A stretch of 57,544 nt of DNA, from NCBI GenBank assembly GCA_013153405.1, contig JAADEM010000006.1, positions 1 to 57,544 of the forward strand, written 5' to 3'. A program made the position numbers and the translations under genes. This DNA is from Chlorobiota bacterium (GTDB taxonomy: Bacteria > Bacteroidota > Bacteroidia > Bacteroidales > Marinilabiliaceae). Positions 1 through 7,856 of this stretch are shown here, piece by piece (position 1 is the first letter of the stretch; each line of letters starts with the position of its first letter). The notes below the pieces were generated by a model. The model made no database searches. It was not told the DNA's origin and saw only the letters and a program-made list of their open reading frames with translations.

Positions 1-303
1 TCGTAAAAATATTCACAGGATATTTATTCTCGGGCACGTATACGGCGGTTCTCTAAATCAAAGGAAACAACGAATTAGAATTGTGGACTATCTAAATCTT
101 TTGATGCAAACTAAGCATTGAAACATAACCTCTTTTTCAGAGGCAATCCAGTGTGATAGTTGAGCCGAGAACAGGACTTTGTGCTACTGCCCAGCCTCCC
201 ATAATTGTCAGTCGTATGTAAAAACAGAACTGAATGAAATTATCATTCATAAGCTAATATTTTATATCTTTACGATAGTAGTTAATTAAAAAATTAAAAG
301 GTC
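1..303. other. Left-edge region without a supported gene
   Basis: No complete gene is visible here. One plus-strand frame is open from the left edge to a TGA at 119-121 (39 codons) and could be the C-terminus of a gene that begins outside the window, but I do not recognise it. On the minus strand a GTG-initiated frame could instead leave the window. A small hairpin, CCTCT-N5-AGAGG, lies near 128-142. A weak -7-like element, TATCTTTA at 265-272, precedes the HdeD-like gene, but no TTTG box stands at the right distance. Confidence 0.3.
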
Positions 304-990
304 ATGAAAAATTTAATTTCAGAAGCAATCTCAGCAATTAAAAACTGGTGGTTGTATCTTATCATTGGTGTAATCCTTGTACTAGGAGGTATTTGGGTAG
401 CCAGAACACCATTAGAGAGTTATCTGGCTCTTTCGATATTGTTTATCGTTCTGCTGCTGGTAAACGGAATATCCCAAATCGTTTTTTCCGTCAGCAACCG
501 CAAAGTAATGCCTGGCTGGGGCTGGTACCTTACCAGTGGTATACTGGAAACATTAATCGGTATTTATCTTTGGTCATATCCTGCAATATCAATGGCAGTA
601 TTACCTTTTGTTGTGGGCTTCTGGCTCCTGTTCAGAGGAATTTCGGTAATTGCCAGTTCCACTGATCTTAAACAAAAAGCCGTCAAAGGATGGGGTTGGA
701 TACTGACATTTGGCATATTGTCAACAATTCTTTCTTTTTTCATAATAATGAACCCCGTAGTAGGTGTAATATATCTGGTATATCTTACAGCCTTTTCAAT
801 GATATTTTCGGGTATTGCCTATATCATGTTTTCGTTGAAACTGAAAAAAATAAAATCAAGCACACTTGATGCGGCAAAAGATTTAAAAGAAGGTGTTGAG
901 GAGCTGAAAAAGTCGGTAATGGAACACCTGAAAGATGTTGATGATGCTACCAAAGATAAAGTCAGCAAACTGTTTGATGACTATAAATAG
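304..990 (+). CDS. HdeD/DUF308-family membrane protein with charged C-terminal tail
   Basis: The 228-residue protein has about six predicted membrane segments between residues 15 and 180. They are arranged as two similar halves, marked by GWGWYLTSGIL near residue 72 and GWGWILTFGIL near residue 129. This duplicated layout is typical of HdeD/DUF308 proteins, a family named after an E. coli acid-resistance membrane protein; the biochemical role of most members is unknown. The last 45 residues are hydrophilic, rich in Lys, Asp and Glu, and probably form an amphipathic helix or coiled coil in the cytoplasm, longer than in compact family members. It is a single gene on the plus strand, followed by a palindromic repeat. 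The ATG at 304 is the first start after in-frame stops. Family assignment is fairly secure; the function is not known. Confidence 0.8.
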   Translation: MKNLISEAISAIKNWWLYLIIGVILVLGGIWVARTPLESYLALSILFIVLLLVNGISQIVFSVSNRKVMPGWGWYLTSGILETLIGIYLWSYPAISMAVLPFVVGFWLLFRGISVIASSTDLKQKAVKGWGWILTFGILSTILSFFIIMNPVVGVIYLVYLTAFSMIFSGIAYIMFSLKLKKIKSSTLDAAKDLKEGVEELKKSVMEHLKDVDDATKDKVSKLFDDYK

Positions 991-1000
991 ACAAAGGTAA

Positions 1001-1082
1001 GTTTTCACGCAAAGGCGCAAAGACACAAAGAAAAATTAGCATTGCATATCACCTTGCGATCTCAGCGCCTTTGCGTGAGTTC
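1001..1082. repeat. Inverted repeat with CGCAAAG units
   Basis: A perfect 14-bp inverted repeat (TCACGCAAAGGCGC at 1005-1018, complement at 1065-1078) flanks a 46-nt spacer. The left arm continues as short direct repeats of CGCAAAGR (1008-1030). It fills the gap between two convergent genes and has no clear T-run, so it looks more like a dispersed palindromic element than a simple terminator. Sequences of this type are known in Bacteroidota intergenic regions, as far as I recall. Confidence 0.65.
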
Positions 1083-1134
1083 TCATAGATTCTTCTTTTC
1101 GACGCCCCTTTTATACATAGCTGAAAAGACAGCT

Positions 1135-1923
1135 TTACAACACAAAAGGTATCAAAGCTTTTCTCTCTTTCGGGTAATCTTCAAACTTTTCGTGATACCA
1201 GTCGTGATTATTCAATGAACGGGGAATGAGGTTAGCTGCTGTCCATATCAACAAAGCCAATGCCGGCAGGTTCCAGCACAGGATAGCAAAACCGAGCCAC
1301 TCCATTATCTCACCTAGATAATTAGGACCGGAAACATATTTGAACAGTCCACCATATGGTATCTTGTATCCGGTATTATCACGCCTTAAACCAATAAGTA
1401 TTGAGTCGTGATAAACATTGATAAAAAAACCTGTAATAAATATCGCTACACCTATAATAAAATGAGGCGATCTAATCACATCCGGACTTTGTTCCGGAGC
1501 AAGATATGCCAGCCAATAACCATTAAGGCCTCCGTTCATCAGATTGAAAAATACTCCCGACAACAATACTGACACCGGCATCTTTTTCGACTTTGTGCGG
1601 ATACGTAACGGAAAAATGAAAGTACGGTTCACATAGTGTAGCATCCACAATGCAAATGCCGTAACAACAAGTTTGTTGTCGTTATTGGTTGAGTTAAGAT
1701 AAAACCATAACATTATAAGAATAGCCGGAAGCTCCATCAGGAACCACCCCAGCTTGTTATCTATCATTAATCCTTTTGACGGCTCAAGATGTCTGCCGTA
1801 AGGAGATTTGGTTTTAAGTAATTTCGGGAACATAATTACGGCTAATGCCAGCCACGCAAGTGCAATGTAATTAATGGTTGTTTCCGAAAAAGTAATGATC
1901 AGAAGCTGTGGTGTGTAAGTCAT
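1135..1923 (-). CDS. Steroid 5-alpha-reductase-like membrane oxidoreductase
   Basis: The 262-residue, strongly hydrophobic protein has about six to seven membrane segments. Its C-terminal half matches the 3-oxo-5-alpha-steroid 4-dehydrogenase fold, with SGPNYLGEIMEW near residue 198 and NHDWYHEKFEDYP close to the C-terminus, followed by RKALIPFVL. Family members reduce a conjugated double bond with NADPH, or act in lipid and sterol methylation as related enzymes. The bacterial substrate is unknown and I do not assign one. The gene stands alone, convergent with the HdeD-like gene and divergent from the Xre/RES pair. Confidence 0.8.
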   Translation of the reverse strand: MTYTPQLLIITFSETTINYIALAWLALAVIMFPKLLKTKSPYGRHLEPSKGLMIDNKLGWFLMELPAILIMLWFYLNSTNNDNKLVVTAFALWMLHYVNRTFIFPLRIRTKSKKMPVSVLLSGVFFNLMNGGLNGYWLAYLAPEQSPDVIRSPHFIIGVAIFITGFFINVYHDSILIGLRRDNTGYKIPYGGLFKYVSGPNYLGEIMEWLGFAILCWNLPALALLIWTAANLIPRSLNNHDWYHEKFEDYPKERKALIPFVL

Positions 1924-2026
1924 TTTTTCAAGATTTAGGTAATTGTAAAAATAATCAAATTTGACTTAAGACCAAGCAAAGTACAAAAGATATTTAGGTT
2001 CTGATTTTAAAACACTTTTGAAAAAA

Positions 2027-2058
2027 TTTGAACATAAAGCAATATTACTGTACCTTTA
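2027..2058 (+). promoter_or_regulatory. Promoter of the Xre/RES operon
   Basis: TTTG at 2027-2030 and TACCTTTA at 2051-2058 are separated by 20 nt, matching the Bacteroidota -33/-7 form TTTG-N19/20-TAnnTTTG with one mismatch. Transcription would begin near 2064. This rules out an upstream TTG start at 2018 and supports the ATG at 2075. Confidence 0.6.
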
Positions 2059-2074
2059 CAGTAAATATGCACCC

Positions 2075-2587
2075 ATGGATAAAAAAGAACAAAAAGGAGC
2101 TTCTAATATCAAGCCATATAATGTAAAGAAGAGAGATACCGGTGTCAAAACTTTGAATGAAGAACTCTCCGTTTATACAATAAAAACATCAAAAGGCAAG
2201 ATTACATGGAGAAATAAAAGTGAAAGATTATCCGCAATTCGCAAACGATTACCATACGAATCGATTGAAAGCATTGGACAAAAAGCAAATCTGCCTGCAA
2301 AAAAGATATTGCAATATCTGGGAATTCCTCAAACAACATACAACAAGAAAAAAAGAGAACAGGATCACATGAATGCAAGGGATAGTGAACTATTATTAGT
2401 CTTATCCGAAGTACTTGATTATGGTCTTGAGGTATTCAACAATGAAAAAGATAAATTTCAGCGTTGGTTAAAGAAACCCAACATATCATTGGGCAATGTC
2501 GCTCCTGAAAGCCTGTTTGATTCAATAACAGGGATCCAGGAAGTCAGAAATGCACTAACCAGATTAGAGTATGGAAACATGGCATAA
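2075..2587 (+). CDS. Xre/MbcA/ParS-type antitoxin
   Basis: This is the antitoxin of a type II toxin-antitoxin pair; it should neutralise the RES toxin encoded directly downstream and repress the operon. From the ATG at 2075 the protein has 170 residues. The middle part looks like a Xre-type helix-turn-helix region (around KANLPAKKILQYLGIPQTTY). The C-terminus ends with SLFDSITGIQEVRNALTRL, the pattern of the DUF2384 toxin-binding domain. A longer reading from a TTG at 2018 is possible, but a good promoter sits inside that extension, so I prefer 2075. The stop overlaps the toxin start by one base, which indicates translational coupling. Confidence 0.85.
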   Translation: MDKKEQKGASNIKPYNVKKRDTGVKTLNEELSVYTIKTSKGKITWRNKSERLSAIRKRLPYESIESIGQKANLPAKKILQYLGIPQTTYNKKKREQDHMNARDSELLLVLSEVLDYGLEVFNNEKDKFQRWLKKPNISLGNVAPESLFDSITGIQEVRNALTRLEYGNMA

Positions 2588-3066
2588 TGAAGGTTTACAG
2601 AATTGAACGTAAAAAACATCTCAATACTACATTAAAAGGTATTGGAGCCGTCTTGACAGAGGGATATCGCTGGAATAGCAAAAACACATATCTTGTTTAC
2701 ACTGCTGAATCAAGAGCATTGGCAATTTTAGAGATATGTGTTCATCTGGATTTGAATGAAGACCTGCCAAATGACAGATATTACGTTGAGATCGAGATTC
2801 CGGATGATATTACAATTCTCGAATTACAGAGTGAAGACCTTCCTGAAAACTGGGGCGCAAAACCTCCAATGTCAGAAACACAATTTATAGGAGATGACTT
2901 TGTAACCGAAGGTGATGCCGCTGTACTGAAAGTTCCCAGCAGCATTGTACAGCAAGAATTCAACTACCTCATAAATCCCCACCATCCTGACACTAAAAGA
3001 ATTTCTGTCACCTCTAAAACTCCTCTAAGATTCGATTCAAGATTGATACAAGGAAAAAAGGATTGA
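2587..3066 (+). CDS. RES-domain toxin
   Basis: The 159-residue protein is a RES-family toxin. Characterised members degrade NAD+ and so stop growth when not bound by their Xre-type antitoxin. The conserved core GYRWNSKNTYLVYTAESRAL carries Arg28 and Tyr38, followed by Glu49 in the LEICVHL segment. The C-terminal motif VPSSIVQQEFNYLINPHHPD supplies the conserved serine and the NYLINP signature. All residues expected for an active toxin are present, so the module looks intact. It overlaps the antitoxin stop by one base and ends before a bidirectional terminator shared with the tRNA operon. The catalytic mechanism is taken from the family, not shown here. Confidence 0.88.
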   Translation: MKVYRIERKKHLNTTLKGIGAVLTEGYRWNSKNTYLVYTAESRALAILEICVHLDLNEDLPNDRYYVEIEIPDDITILELQSEDLPENWGAKPPMSETQFIGDDFVTEGDAAVLKVPSSIVQQEFNYLINPHHPDTKRISVTSKTPLRFDSRLIQGKKD

Positions 3067-3107
3067 CTACTGATAGTTATCCATCCTCCACCAAAAACAT
3101 TTTAAAT

Positions 3108-3144
3108 AAAAAGCCCCGCAAGCATTTAAACTTACGGGGCTTTT
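3108..3144. terminator. Bidirectional terminator between RES gene and tRNAs
   Basis: The hairpin has arms at 3108-3122 and 3131-3144 with a GCCCCG/CGGGGC core, an A-run on the left and a T-run on the right. It can therefore stop both the plus-strand RES operon and the minus-strand tRNA operon. Confidence 0.8.
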
Positions 3145-3147
3145 ACG

Positions 3148-3232
3148 TACCCGAGGCGGGACTTGAACCCGCACGGCCACAATGGCCACAGGATTTTAAG
3201 TCCTGCGTGTCTACCAATTCCACCACTCGGGC
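3148..3232 (-). tRNA. tRNA-Leu (UAA)
   Basis: The 85-nt cloverleaf has acceptor stem GCCCGAG paired with CTCGGGT (one G-U pair) and an A discriminator. The anticodon stem GGACT/AATCC presents TAA in the loop CTTAAAA. There is a long variable arm as expected for a class II tRNA, and a T-arm with TTCAAGT. The 3' CCA is not encoded. It lies 46 nt downstream of tRNA-Gly, so both are probably processed from one transcript. Confidence 0.95.
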
Positions 3233-3278
3233 GCCTGATTGAGCGAAGCCAGGCTTTGAAACCTGCATTTTCACTGCG

Positions 3279-3351
<73 letters not shown>

Positions 3352-3399
3352 ATTTGTGTGCAGTTACGTTCAACTGCGATGCTTTTTTCAAGCGCGGTG

Positions 3400-3430
3400 C
3401 AAATATATACCTATTTTTCTTTTCCGCAAA
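3400..3430 (-). promoter_or_regulatory. Promoter of tRNA-Gly/tRNA-Leu operon
   Basis: Read on the minus strand, TTTG (3427-3430) and TATATTTG (3400-3407) are separated by 19 nt. This is a full match to the Bacteroidota -33/-7 consensus. Transcription should begin near 3393, about 40 nt before tRNA-Gly. Confidence 0.8.
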
Positions 3431-3527
3431 AACAAAAGAGGCAAAAGTTCCCGCTATAACAATACTCGAAGCTTTGAAATTAACTAACAGAATACCCCAC
3501 TCAAACTATTCCGGCATCCTCAATATT

Positions 3528-4067
3528 TTACTTTTTCTTTTCAACACCCCGTAAAATTAAAAACATATCCTTTTCCAGACTTTTTTCGGGTGTTTCAACT
3601 ATTCTGCCTGCTTCCCGACCTTTTACAATAAAAATAAAAGTGGGTACACGTTCTATTCCGTATTTTGATACATCCACATCGGGTGCAGTCTTGTCTCTGT
3701 CTACATAAATAATTTCAATATTATCCTCCGGGATTCCGGCAGCATCAGCAATTTTATAAAAACGCGGCACCTCCCGCCGGCTGTCAGAACACCAGGTGGC
3801 CATCACAATCAGTACCTTAAGTTCATCGGTTATGTTCCTTTTAAGTTTTCTGACTATATGCTTATCGGGCACATATGAGTTATATTCCTGCTGAAACCAC
3901 TGTTTAAAAGGTTGTTGTTCCAGCCCCTTTACATCTCCTTTTCCAAGCAATATTTCCTGCCCGGCTTTTTTCGAAAAAACCATTTTATTCTGTCCCTGCA
4001 ATTCAAAAGAACAGGAAACCGATAACATCAGAATAAACACAACAAATATCAGAGTTCTACATCTCAT
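3528..4067 (-). CDS. Thioredoxin-fold lipoprotein with CxxS active site
   Basis: The 179-residue protein starts with a signal sequence whose hydrophobic stretch ends at LSVSC, a weak lipobox with Cys19 as the likely lipid anchor. A thioredoxin fold follows. Its active-site region reads ATWCSDSRREVPRF, with Cys93 and Ser96 in place of the usual CxxC pair. A cis-proline motif, RVPTFIF, is present. The WCxDS pattern recurs in a group of Bacteroidota thioredoxin-like proteins, and a single cysteine suggests isomerase-type or mixed-disulfide chemistry rather than simple dithiol oxidation or reduction. It probably acts in the periplasm. It lies 40 nt downstream of mutS on the same strand; I see no functional link. 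Confidence 0.75.
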   Translation of the reverse strand: MRCRTLIFVVFILMLSVSCSFELQGQNKMVFSKKAGQEILLGKGDVKGLEQQPFKQWFQQEYNSYVPDKHIVRKLKRNITDELKVLIVMATWCSDSRREVPRFYKIADAAGIPEDNIEIIYVDRDKTAPDVDVSKYGIERVPTFIFIVKGREAGRIVETPEKSLEKDMFLILRGVEKKK

Positions 4068-4107
4068 AATGTAACTAACTTTTTATTTACCCTACAACCT
4101 GTAAAAA

Positions 4108-6732
4108 TTATTTAACCCCAATAAGCTTTTTTATTTCATTCAGCTTATTAAGGGCTTCAACAGGGGTAAGGTTATTAATATCTATATGAATTATTTCGTC
4201 ACGGATTTGTTTCAGTACCGGATCGTCGAGTTGAAAAAAACTGAGTTGCATACCTTCACGGTTACCTGCAATATCTTCCATTGGTTTCGAAAGTTCACCT
4301 TTACGGTGTGTCTTCTCCAGTTCGGCAAGTATCTCCTCTGCCCTGCTCACCACACTTTTAGGCATTCCGGCCATACGTGCCACATGAATACCGAAACTGT
4401 GCTCACTGCCTCCCCGTTTCAGCTTACGCAAAAATATAACCTTATTATCCACTTCTTTCACCGAGACATTATAATTTTTACATCGGTCATAAGTCTTCTC
4501 CATTTCGTTCAGTTCATGATAATGAGTGGCAAACAGTGTTTTCGCCTGTGCCTTTTTATTCTCATGAATATACTCCACTATCGACCATGCTATAGAGATT
4601 CCGTCGTATGTACTTGTTCCTCTACCAAGCTCATCAAACAATACAAGGCTGCGTTTTGAGATATTATTAAGAATGCTTGCCGCTTCGTTCATCTCCACCA
4701 TAAAAGTAGACTCTCCTCCCGAAATATTATCGGAGGCTCCCACACGGGTAAAAATCTTATCAACCACACCGATTGATGCTGATTCTGCAGGTACGTAACA
4801 CCCAATCTGTGCCATAAGTACAATAAGAGCAGTTTGCCTGAGCAGTGCCGACTTACCTGCCATATTGGGGCCTGTTACAATAATAATCTGCTGGGAATCA
4901 TTATCCAGATACAAATCGTTGGGCACATACTCTTCACCTGCCTGAAGTTGTTGTTCTATAACCGGATGTCTTCCCTGTTTTATATCAATCACAAGGGAAT
5001 CATTTATCACAGGCCGCACATACTTATATTTTACAGCGATACGGTTAAAAGCAAGCAGCACATCAAGCTTTGCAATCAGACCGGCATTAAGCTGAATTGC
5101 CTGTATATAGTCCTGTAATGCCGTAATCAGGTTATTGTATAGGTTAGCCTCAATAGTAAGGATTTTCTCTTCCGCACCAAGAATCTTTGCTTCATATTCT
5201 TTAAGCTCTTCGGTAATGTAGCGTTCTGCATTCACAAGTGTTTGTTTACGAATCCATGTTTCAGGCACTTTATCTTTATGTGTATTTCTAACTTCTATAT
5301 AATATCCGAAAACATTGTTAAAACTTATTTTAATACTCGGAATGCCTGTCTCCTCACTCAAACGCTGCTGAAGATTTTGAAGGTAATCTTTCCCCGAGTA
5401 TGCAATATCTCTCAGCTCGTCAAGTTCAGCAGAGACTCCGGGACGTATCACCCTTCCTTTATTCAATGCCGCCGGCGGATCCGGTTCTATTTCACCGGCA
5501 ATGCGCTCTCTTATTTCTTTACATCCGTTAAGCTGATCGCCGATATGCTTCAGTGCCTCATTATCGGAATCAAAACATCCTTCTTTGACCGGGTCTATGG
5601 CATACAATGCATTTTTAAGCTGTACCATCTCTCTGGGATTAAGCTTTCCCGCCGCCACCTTTGACACGAGCCGCTCAAGATCTCCCATCGGTTGAATTGC
5701 TTCCGATATCAGCTCTGCCAAACCGGGTTCTTTAAAAAAATATTCCACAACCGACAGTCTGTCCTCTATTGCCTTCACATTTTTAAGCGGAAGGGATATC
5801 CACCGTTTAAGCATACGGGCTCCCATTGGTGTAAAAGTATCATCCAGAACATCAACAAGTGATTTGCCACCCTCGCTCAATGTAAACAACAATTCCAGGT
5901 TACGTGCGGTAAATTTATCGAGCCAGACAAACCTGCTTTCATCAATCCTTGACAATCCCGTAATATGGCTGACTTTGTTATGCTGGGTAAGATCAAGATA
6001 ATGGAGTATAGCCCCGGCAGCTGTAATTCCATAAGTCAGGTTATGCACACCGAAACCTTTCAATGAAGCAGTCTCGAAATGTTTCAGCAACCTGTCGTGA
6101 GCCGACTCTTCGGAGAAAGCCCAGTCATCGACGGCATACGTATAGAATTTATTTCCGAACAGCTCTTCGAAAATATTTCTTTTACCTTTTTCGTATAATA
6201 CCTCTTTGGGATTAAAACCGGCTAATAACTTGTCTACATAAGCTGCATCACCTTCTGCCATCAGAAACTCACCTGTTGATATATCAAGAAATGAAACACC
6301 GACAGCCTTTTTATCAATATGAACACTTGCCAGAAAATTATTCTCTTTATGCTCAAGCACGTTATCGCTCAAAGCAACACCTGGCGTAACAAGCTCTGTC
6401 ACACCTCTTTTTACTATTTTTTTTGTAAGCTTGGGATCTTCAAGCTGATCGCACACTGCCACCCTCTGCCCTGCCCTGACAAGTTTGGGAAGATATGTAT
6501 CAAGTGCGTGATGTGGAAATCCTGCCAGTTCAACATAGGATGCTGCACCGTTAGCCCTTCTGGTAAGAGTTATACCAAGTATCTCCGAAGTCTTGACTGC
6601 ATCGTCAGAGAATGTCTCATAAAAATCGCCTACTCTGAACAGCAATATTGCATCAGGATGCTTCTCCTTAATACTGTAATACTGCTTCATTAATGGCGTT
6701 TCAACCGCTTTTCCTTTTTTTGCTTTTACCAA
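4108..6732 (-). CDS. mutS: DNA mismatch repair ATPase MutS
   Basis: MutS recognises mismatched bases and starts methyl-independent or MutL-dependent repair. The 874-residue protein is full length for MutS1. The N-terminal mismatch-binding domain contains [10 protein letters not shown], with the Phe37-Tyr38-Glu39 motif that inserts into DNA. The connector, lever and clamp domains fill the middle. The C-terminal ATPase has [11 protein letters not shown] (Walker A), [16 protein letters not shown] (Walker B/D-loop) and FATHYHEL. The second glycine of the common GPNMGGKST is alanine here, a variant I believe is frequent in Bacteroidota. The start at ETPLMKQY with a short basic extension agrees with family members. 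A -7-like box lies just upstream. Confidence 0.97.
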   Translation of the reverse strand: MVKAKKGKAVETPLMKQYYSIKEKHPDAILLFRVGDFYETFSDDAVKTSEILGITLTRRANGAASYVELAGFPHHALDTYLPKLVRAGQRVAVCDQLEDPKLTKKIVKRGVTELVTPGVALSDNVLEHKENNFLASVHIDKKAVGVSFLDISTGEFLMAEGDAAYVDKLLAGFNPKEVLYEKGKRNIFEELFGNKFYTYAVDDWAFSEESAHDRLLKHFETASLKGFGVHNLTYGITAAGAILHYLDLTQHNKVSHITGLSRIDESRFVWLDKFTARNLELLFTLSEGGKSLVDVLDDTFTPMGARMLKRWISLPLKNVKAIEDRLSVVEYFFKEPGLAELISEAIQPMGDLERLVSKVAAGKLNPREMVQLKNALYAIDPVKEGCFDSDNEALKHIGDQLNGCKEIRERIAGEIEPDPPAALNKGRVIRPGVSAELDELRDIAYSGKDYLQNLQQRLSEETGIPSIKISFNNVFGYYIEVRNTHKDKVPETWIRKQTLVNAERYITEELKEYEAKILGAEEKILTIEANLYNNLITALQDYIQAIQLNAGLIAKLDVLLAFNRIAVKYKYVRPVINDSLVIDIKQGRHPVIEQQLQAGEEYVPNDLYLDNDSQQIIIVTGPNMAGKSALLRQTALIVLMAQIGCYVPAESASIGVVDKIFTRVGASDNISGGESTFMVEMNEAASILNNISKRSLVLFDELGRGTSTYDGISIAWSIVEYIHENKKAQAKTLFATHYHELNEMEKTYDRCKNYNVSVKEVDNKVIFLRKLKRGGSEHSFGIHVARMAGMPKSVVSRAEEILAELEKTHRKGELSKPMEDIAGNREGMQLSFFQLDDPVLKQIRDEIIHIDINNLTPVEALNKLNEIKKLIGVK

Positions 6733-6766
6733 GGTTCTGTTTTTTTTATTTTTTCAATAAGAAACA

Positions 6767-6774
6767 CAAATATA
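6767..6774 (-). promoter_or_regulatory. Possible -7 box upstream of mutS
   Basis: TATATTTG on the minus strand, 34 nt before the mutS start, is a perfect TAnnTTTG match. The upstream region is AT-rich but carries no clear TTTG at 19-20 nt, so this is only a partial promoter match. Confidence 0.4.
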
Positions 6775-6839
6775 GACAAATAAAAAAGCGTTTAAAAAAG
6801 ATTAATATCCTAACAGATTCAAAAAACAATTAATTCGTT

Positions 6840-6870
6840 TTTGTTTTAAATTTAATGTTTTGTACTTTTA
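6840..6870 (+). promoter_or_regulatory. Promoter of the 56-residue membrane peptide gene
   Basis: TTTG at 6840-6843 and TACTTTTA at 6863-6870 are 19 nt apart. The predicted transcript would begin near 6876, about 16 nt before the ATG at 6892. Together with the downstream terminator this frames a complete small transcription unit. Confidence 0.55.
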
Positions 6871-6891
6871 CTGTGCTAAAAAATTTACGTT

Positions 6892-7062
6892 ATGAATGAA
6901 TTTATAAAATACTTTGGTATTGTTTTAATTTTGATAGGGGTTGGTATTTTAGGTTACTACGGAACATATCATCTTACCACTAACACTCCTCTGGTTATTG
7001 CCATGCTTTTACTACTAGGAGGATTGGTAACATACATTGTTCTTAACAGAATTTTTACCTGA
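6892..7062 (+). CDS. Small two-helix membrane protein (56 aa)
   Basis: A 56-residue reading frame begins MNEFIKYFGIVLILIGVGIL and ends with YIVLNRIFT. It contains two hydrophobic stretches (about residues 8-24 and 32-52) joined by a short polar turn, GTYHLTTNTP, as expected for a small integral membrane protein. I do not recognise a family. Support for it being real comes from a Bacteroidota-type promoter just upstream, an ATG well placed behind it, and a hairpin with a T-run directly after the stop. It is divergent from mutS and convergent with comB. Confidence 0.7.
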   Translation: MNEFIKYFGIVLILIGVGILGYYGTYHLTTNTPLVIAMLLLLGGLVTYIVLNRIFT

Positions 7063-7089
7063 GTTTAAATCCCTTACCATTTAAGGCTT

Positions 7090-7121
7090 ACAGGTAAAGT
7101 TTTTACTTTGCCTGTTTTTTT
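7090..7121 (+). terminator. Terminator after the small membrane protein gene
   Basis: The arms ACAGGTAAAG (7090-7099) and CTTTGCCTGT (7106-7115) enclose a 6-nt loop and are followed by a T-run. It works in the plus direction and overlaps the last codons of the convergent comB gene. Confidence 0.7.
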
Positions 7122-7822
7122 ATAGCCATATCCGAATATACAGGTAAGATATCACTTACATCTGTTTGCAGGCAATAATCAAGATCTTTATAAAACCCCT
7201 TTTGCCGAAGAACAGAATAGTGCCTGGATAATTCGGCCGCTTTAATTATATCGTTTTTATTACGCTCATAAAAAGAGTGTACAATTCTTGCCGAATCAGT
7301 AAGTCCGACATTGCTGCTTTTATTTAAAAGATCAATCATATATCCGGCACACAAACCATCCTCAATTGTATAGTTACCATCGGTGCCGGCACACAGAAAT
7401 AATATCCTGTTTTTTCTTGTAAGGCAGGAAACCACCTTTTTTGCATTCAGAAATGAACCTATAATAACTTCATCAGAATACTCTGCAGCTCTGATTGCCT
7501 CTGTACCGTTTGTTGTGGTCATTATTATAGTTTTACCTATTATCCTGCCATTCATATATGAAAAAGGAGAGTTGTCAAAATCAAATCCGGGTATTTTCTC
7601 AGCATTACGTTCACCTCCCAGCAAAACATCATCCCCTATTTCTTTTTTAAGGTTGAAGGCTTCATCGGGAGTCAGAACAGGAATTATCTCTTTGGCTCCA
7701 TATTCAAATGCCGTAATCATAACTGAGGTAGCCCTCAGCACATCTATCACTACAGTTACAGTTCCTTTCTGAATTTTATCATTTACACAGCGGGCAGCAA
7801 AAGCCACATCAACGGATACCAT
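7103..7822 (-). CDS. comB: 2-phosphosulfolactate phosphatase family protein (ComB)
   Basis: The 239-residue protein matches the ComB family: VVIDVLRATSVMITAFEYGA near residue 25, LLGGERNAEKIPGFDFDNSP near residue 70 and TTTNGTEAI near residue 103. In methanogens ComB is a Mg-dependent phosphatase making sulfolactate for coenzyme M synthesis. Many bacteria without coenzyme M carry homologues whose substrate is uncertain. No other sulfolactate genes are in the window, so the family name should not be read as a pathway assignment. It lies 34 nt downstream of the MATE gene on the same strand. Confidence 0.85.
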   Translation of the reverse strand: MVSVDVAFAARCVNDKIQKGTVTVVIDVLRATSVMITAFEYGAKEIIPVLTPDEAFNLKKEIGDDVLLGGERNAEKIPGFDFDNSPFSYMNGRIIGKTIIMTTTNGTEAIRAAEYSDEVIIGSFLNAKKVVSCLTRKNRILFLCAGTDGNYTIEDGLCAGYMIDLLNKSSNVGLTDSARIVHSFYERNKNDIIKAAELSRHYSVLRQKGFYKDLDYCLQTDVSDILPVYSDMAIKKQAK

Positions 7823-7856
7823 AAAATTAATATTTAAAACGGTTTATACTTCAATA

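Noticed and set aside
4186-6693. Several plus-strand frames opposite mutS
   Set aside because: They are antisense to a complete mutS gene and have low-quality, cysteine-rich compositions typical of shadow frames.
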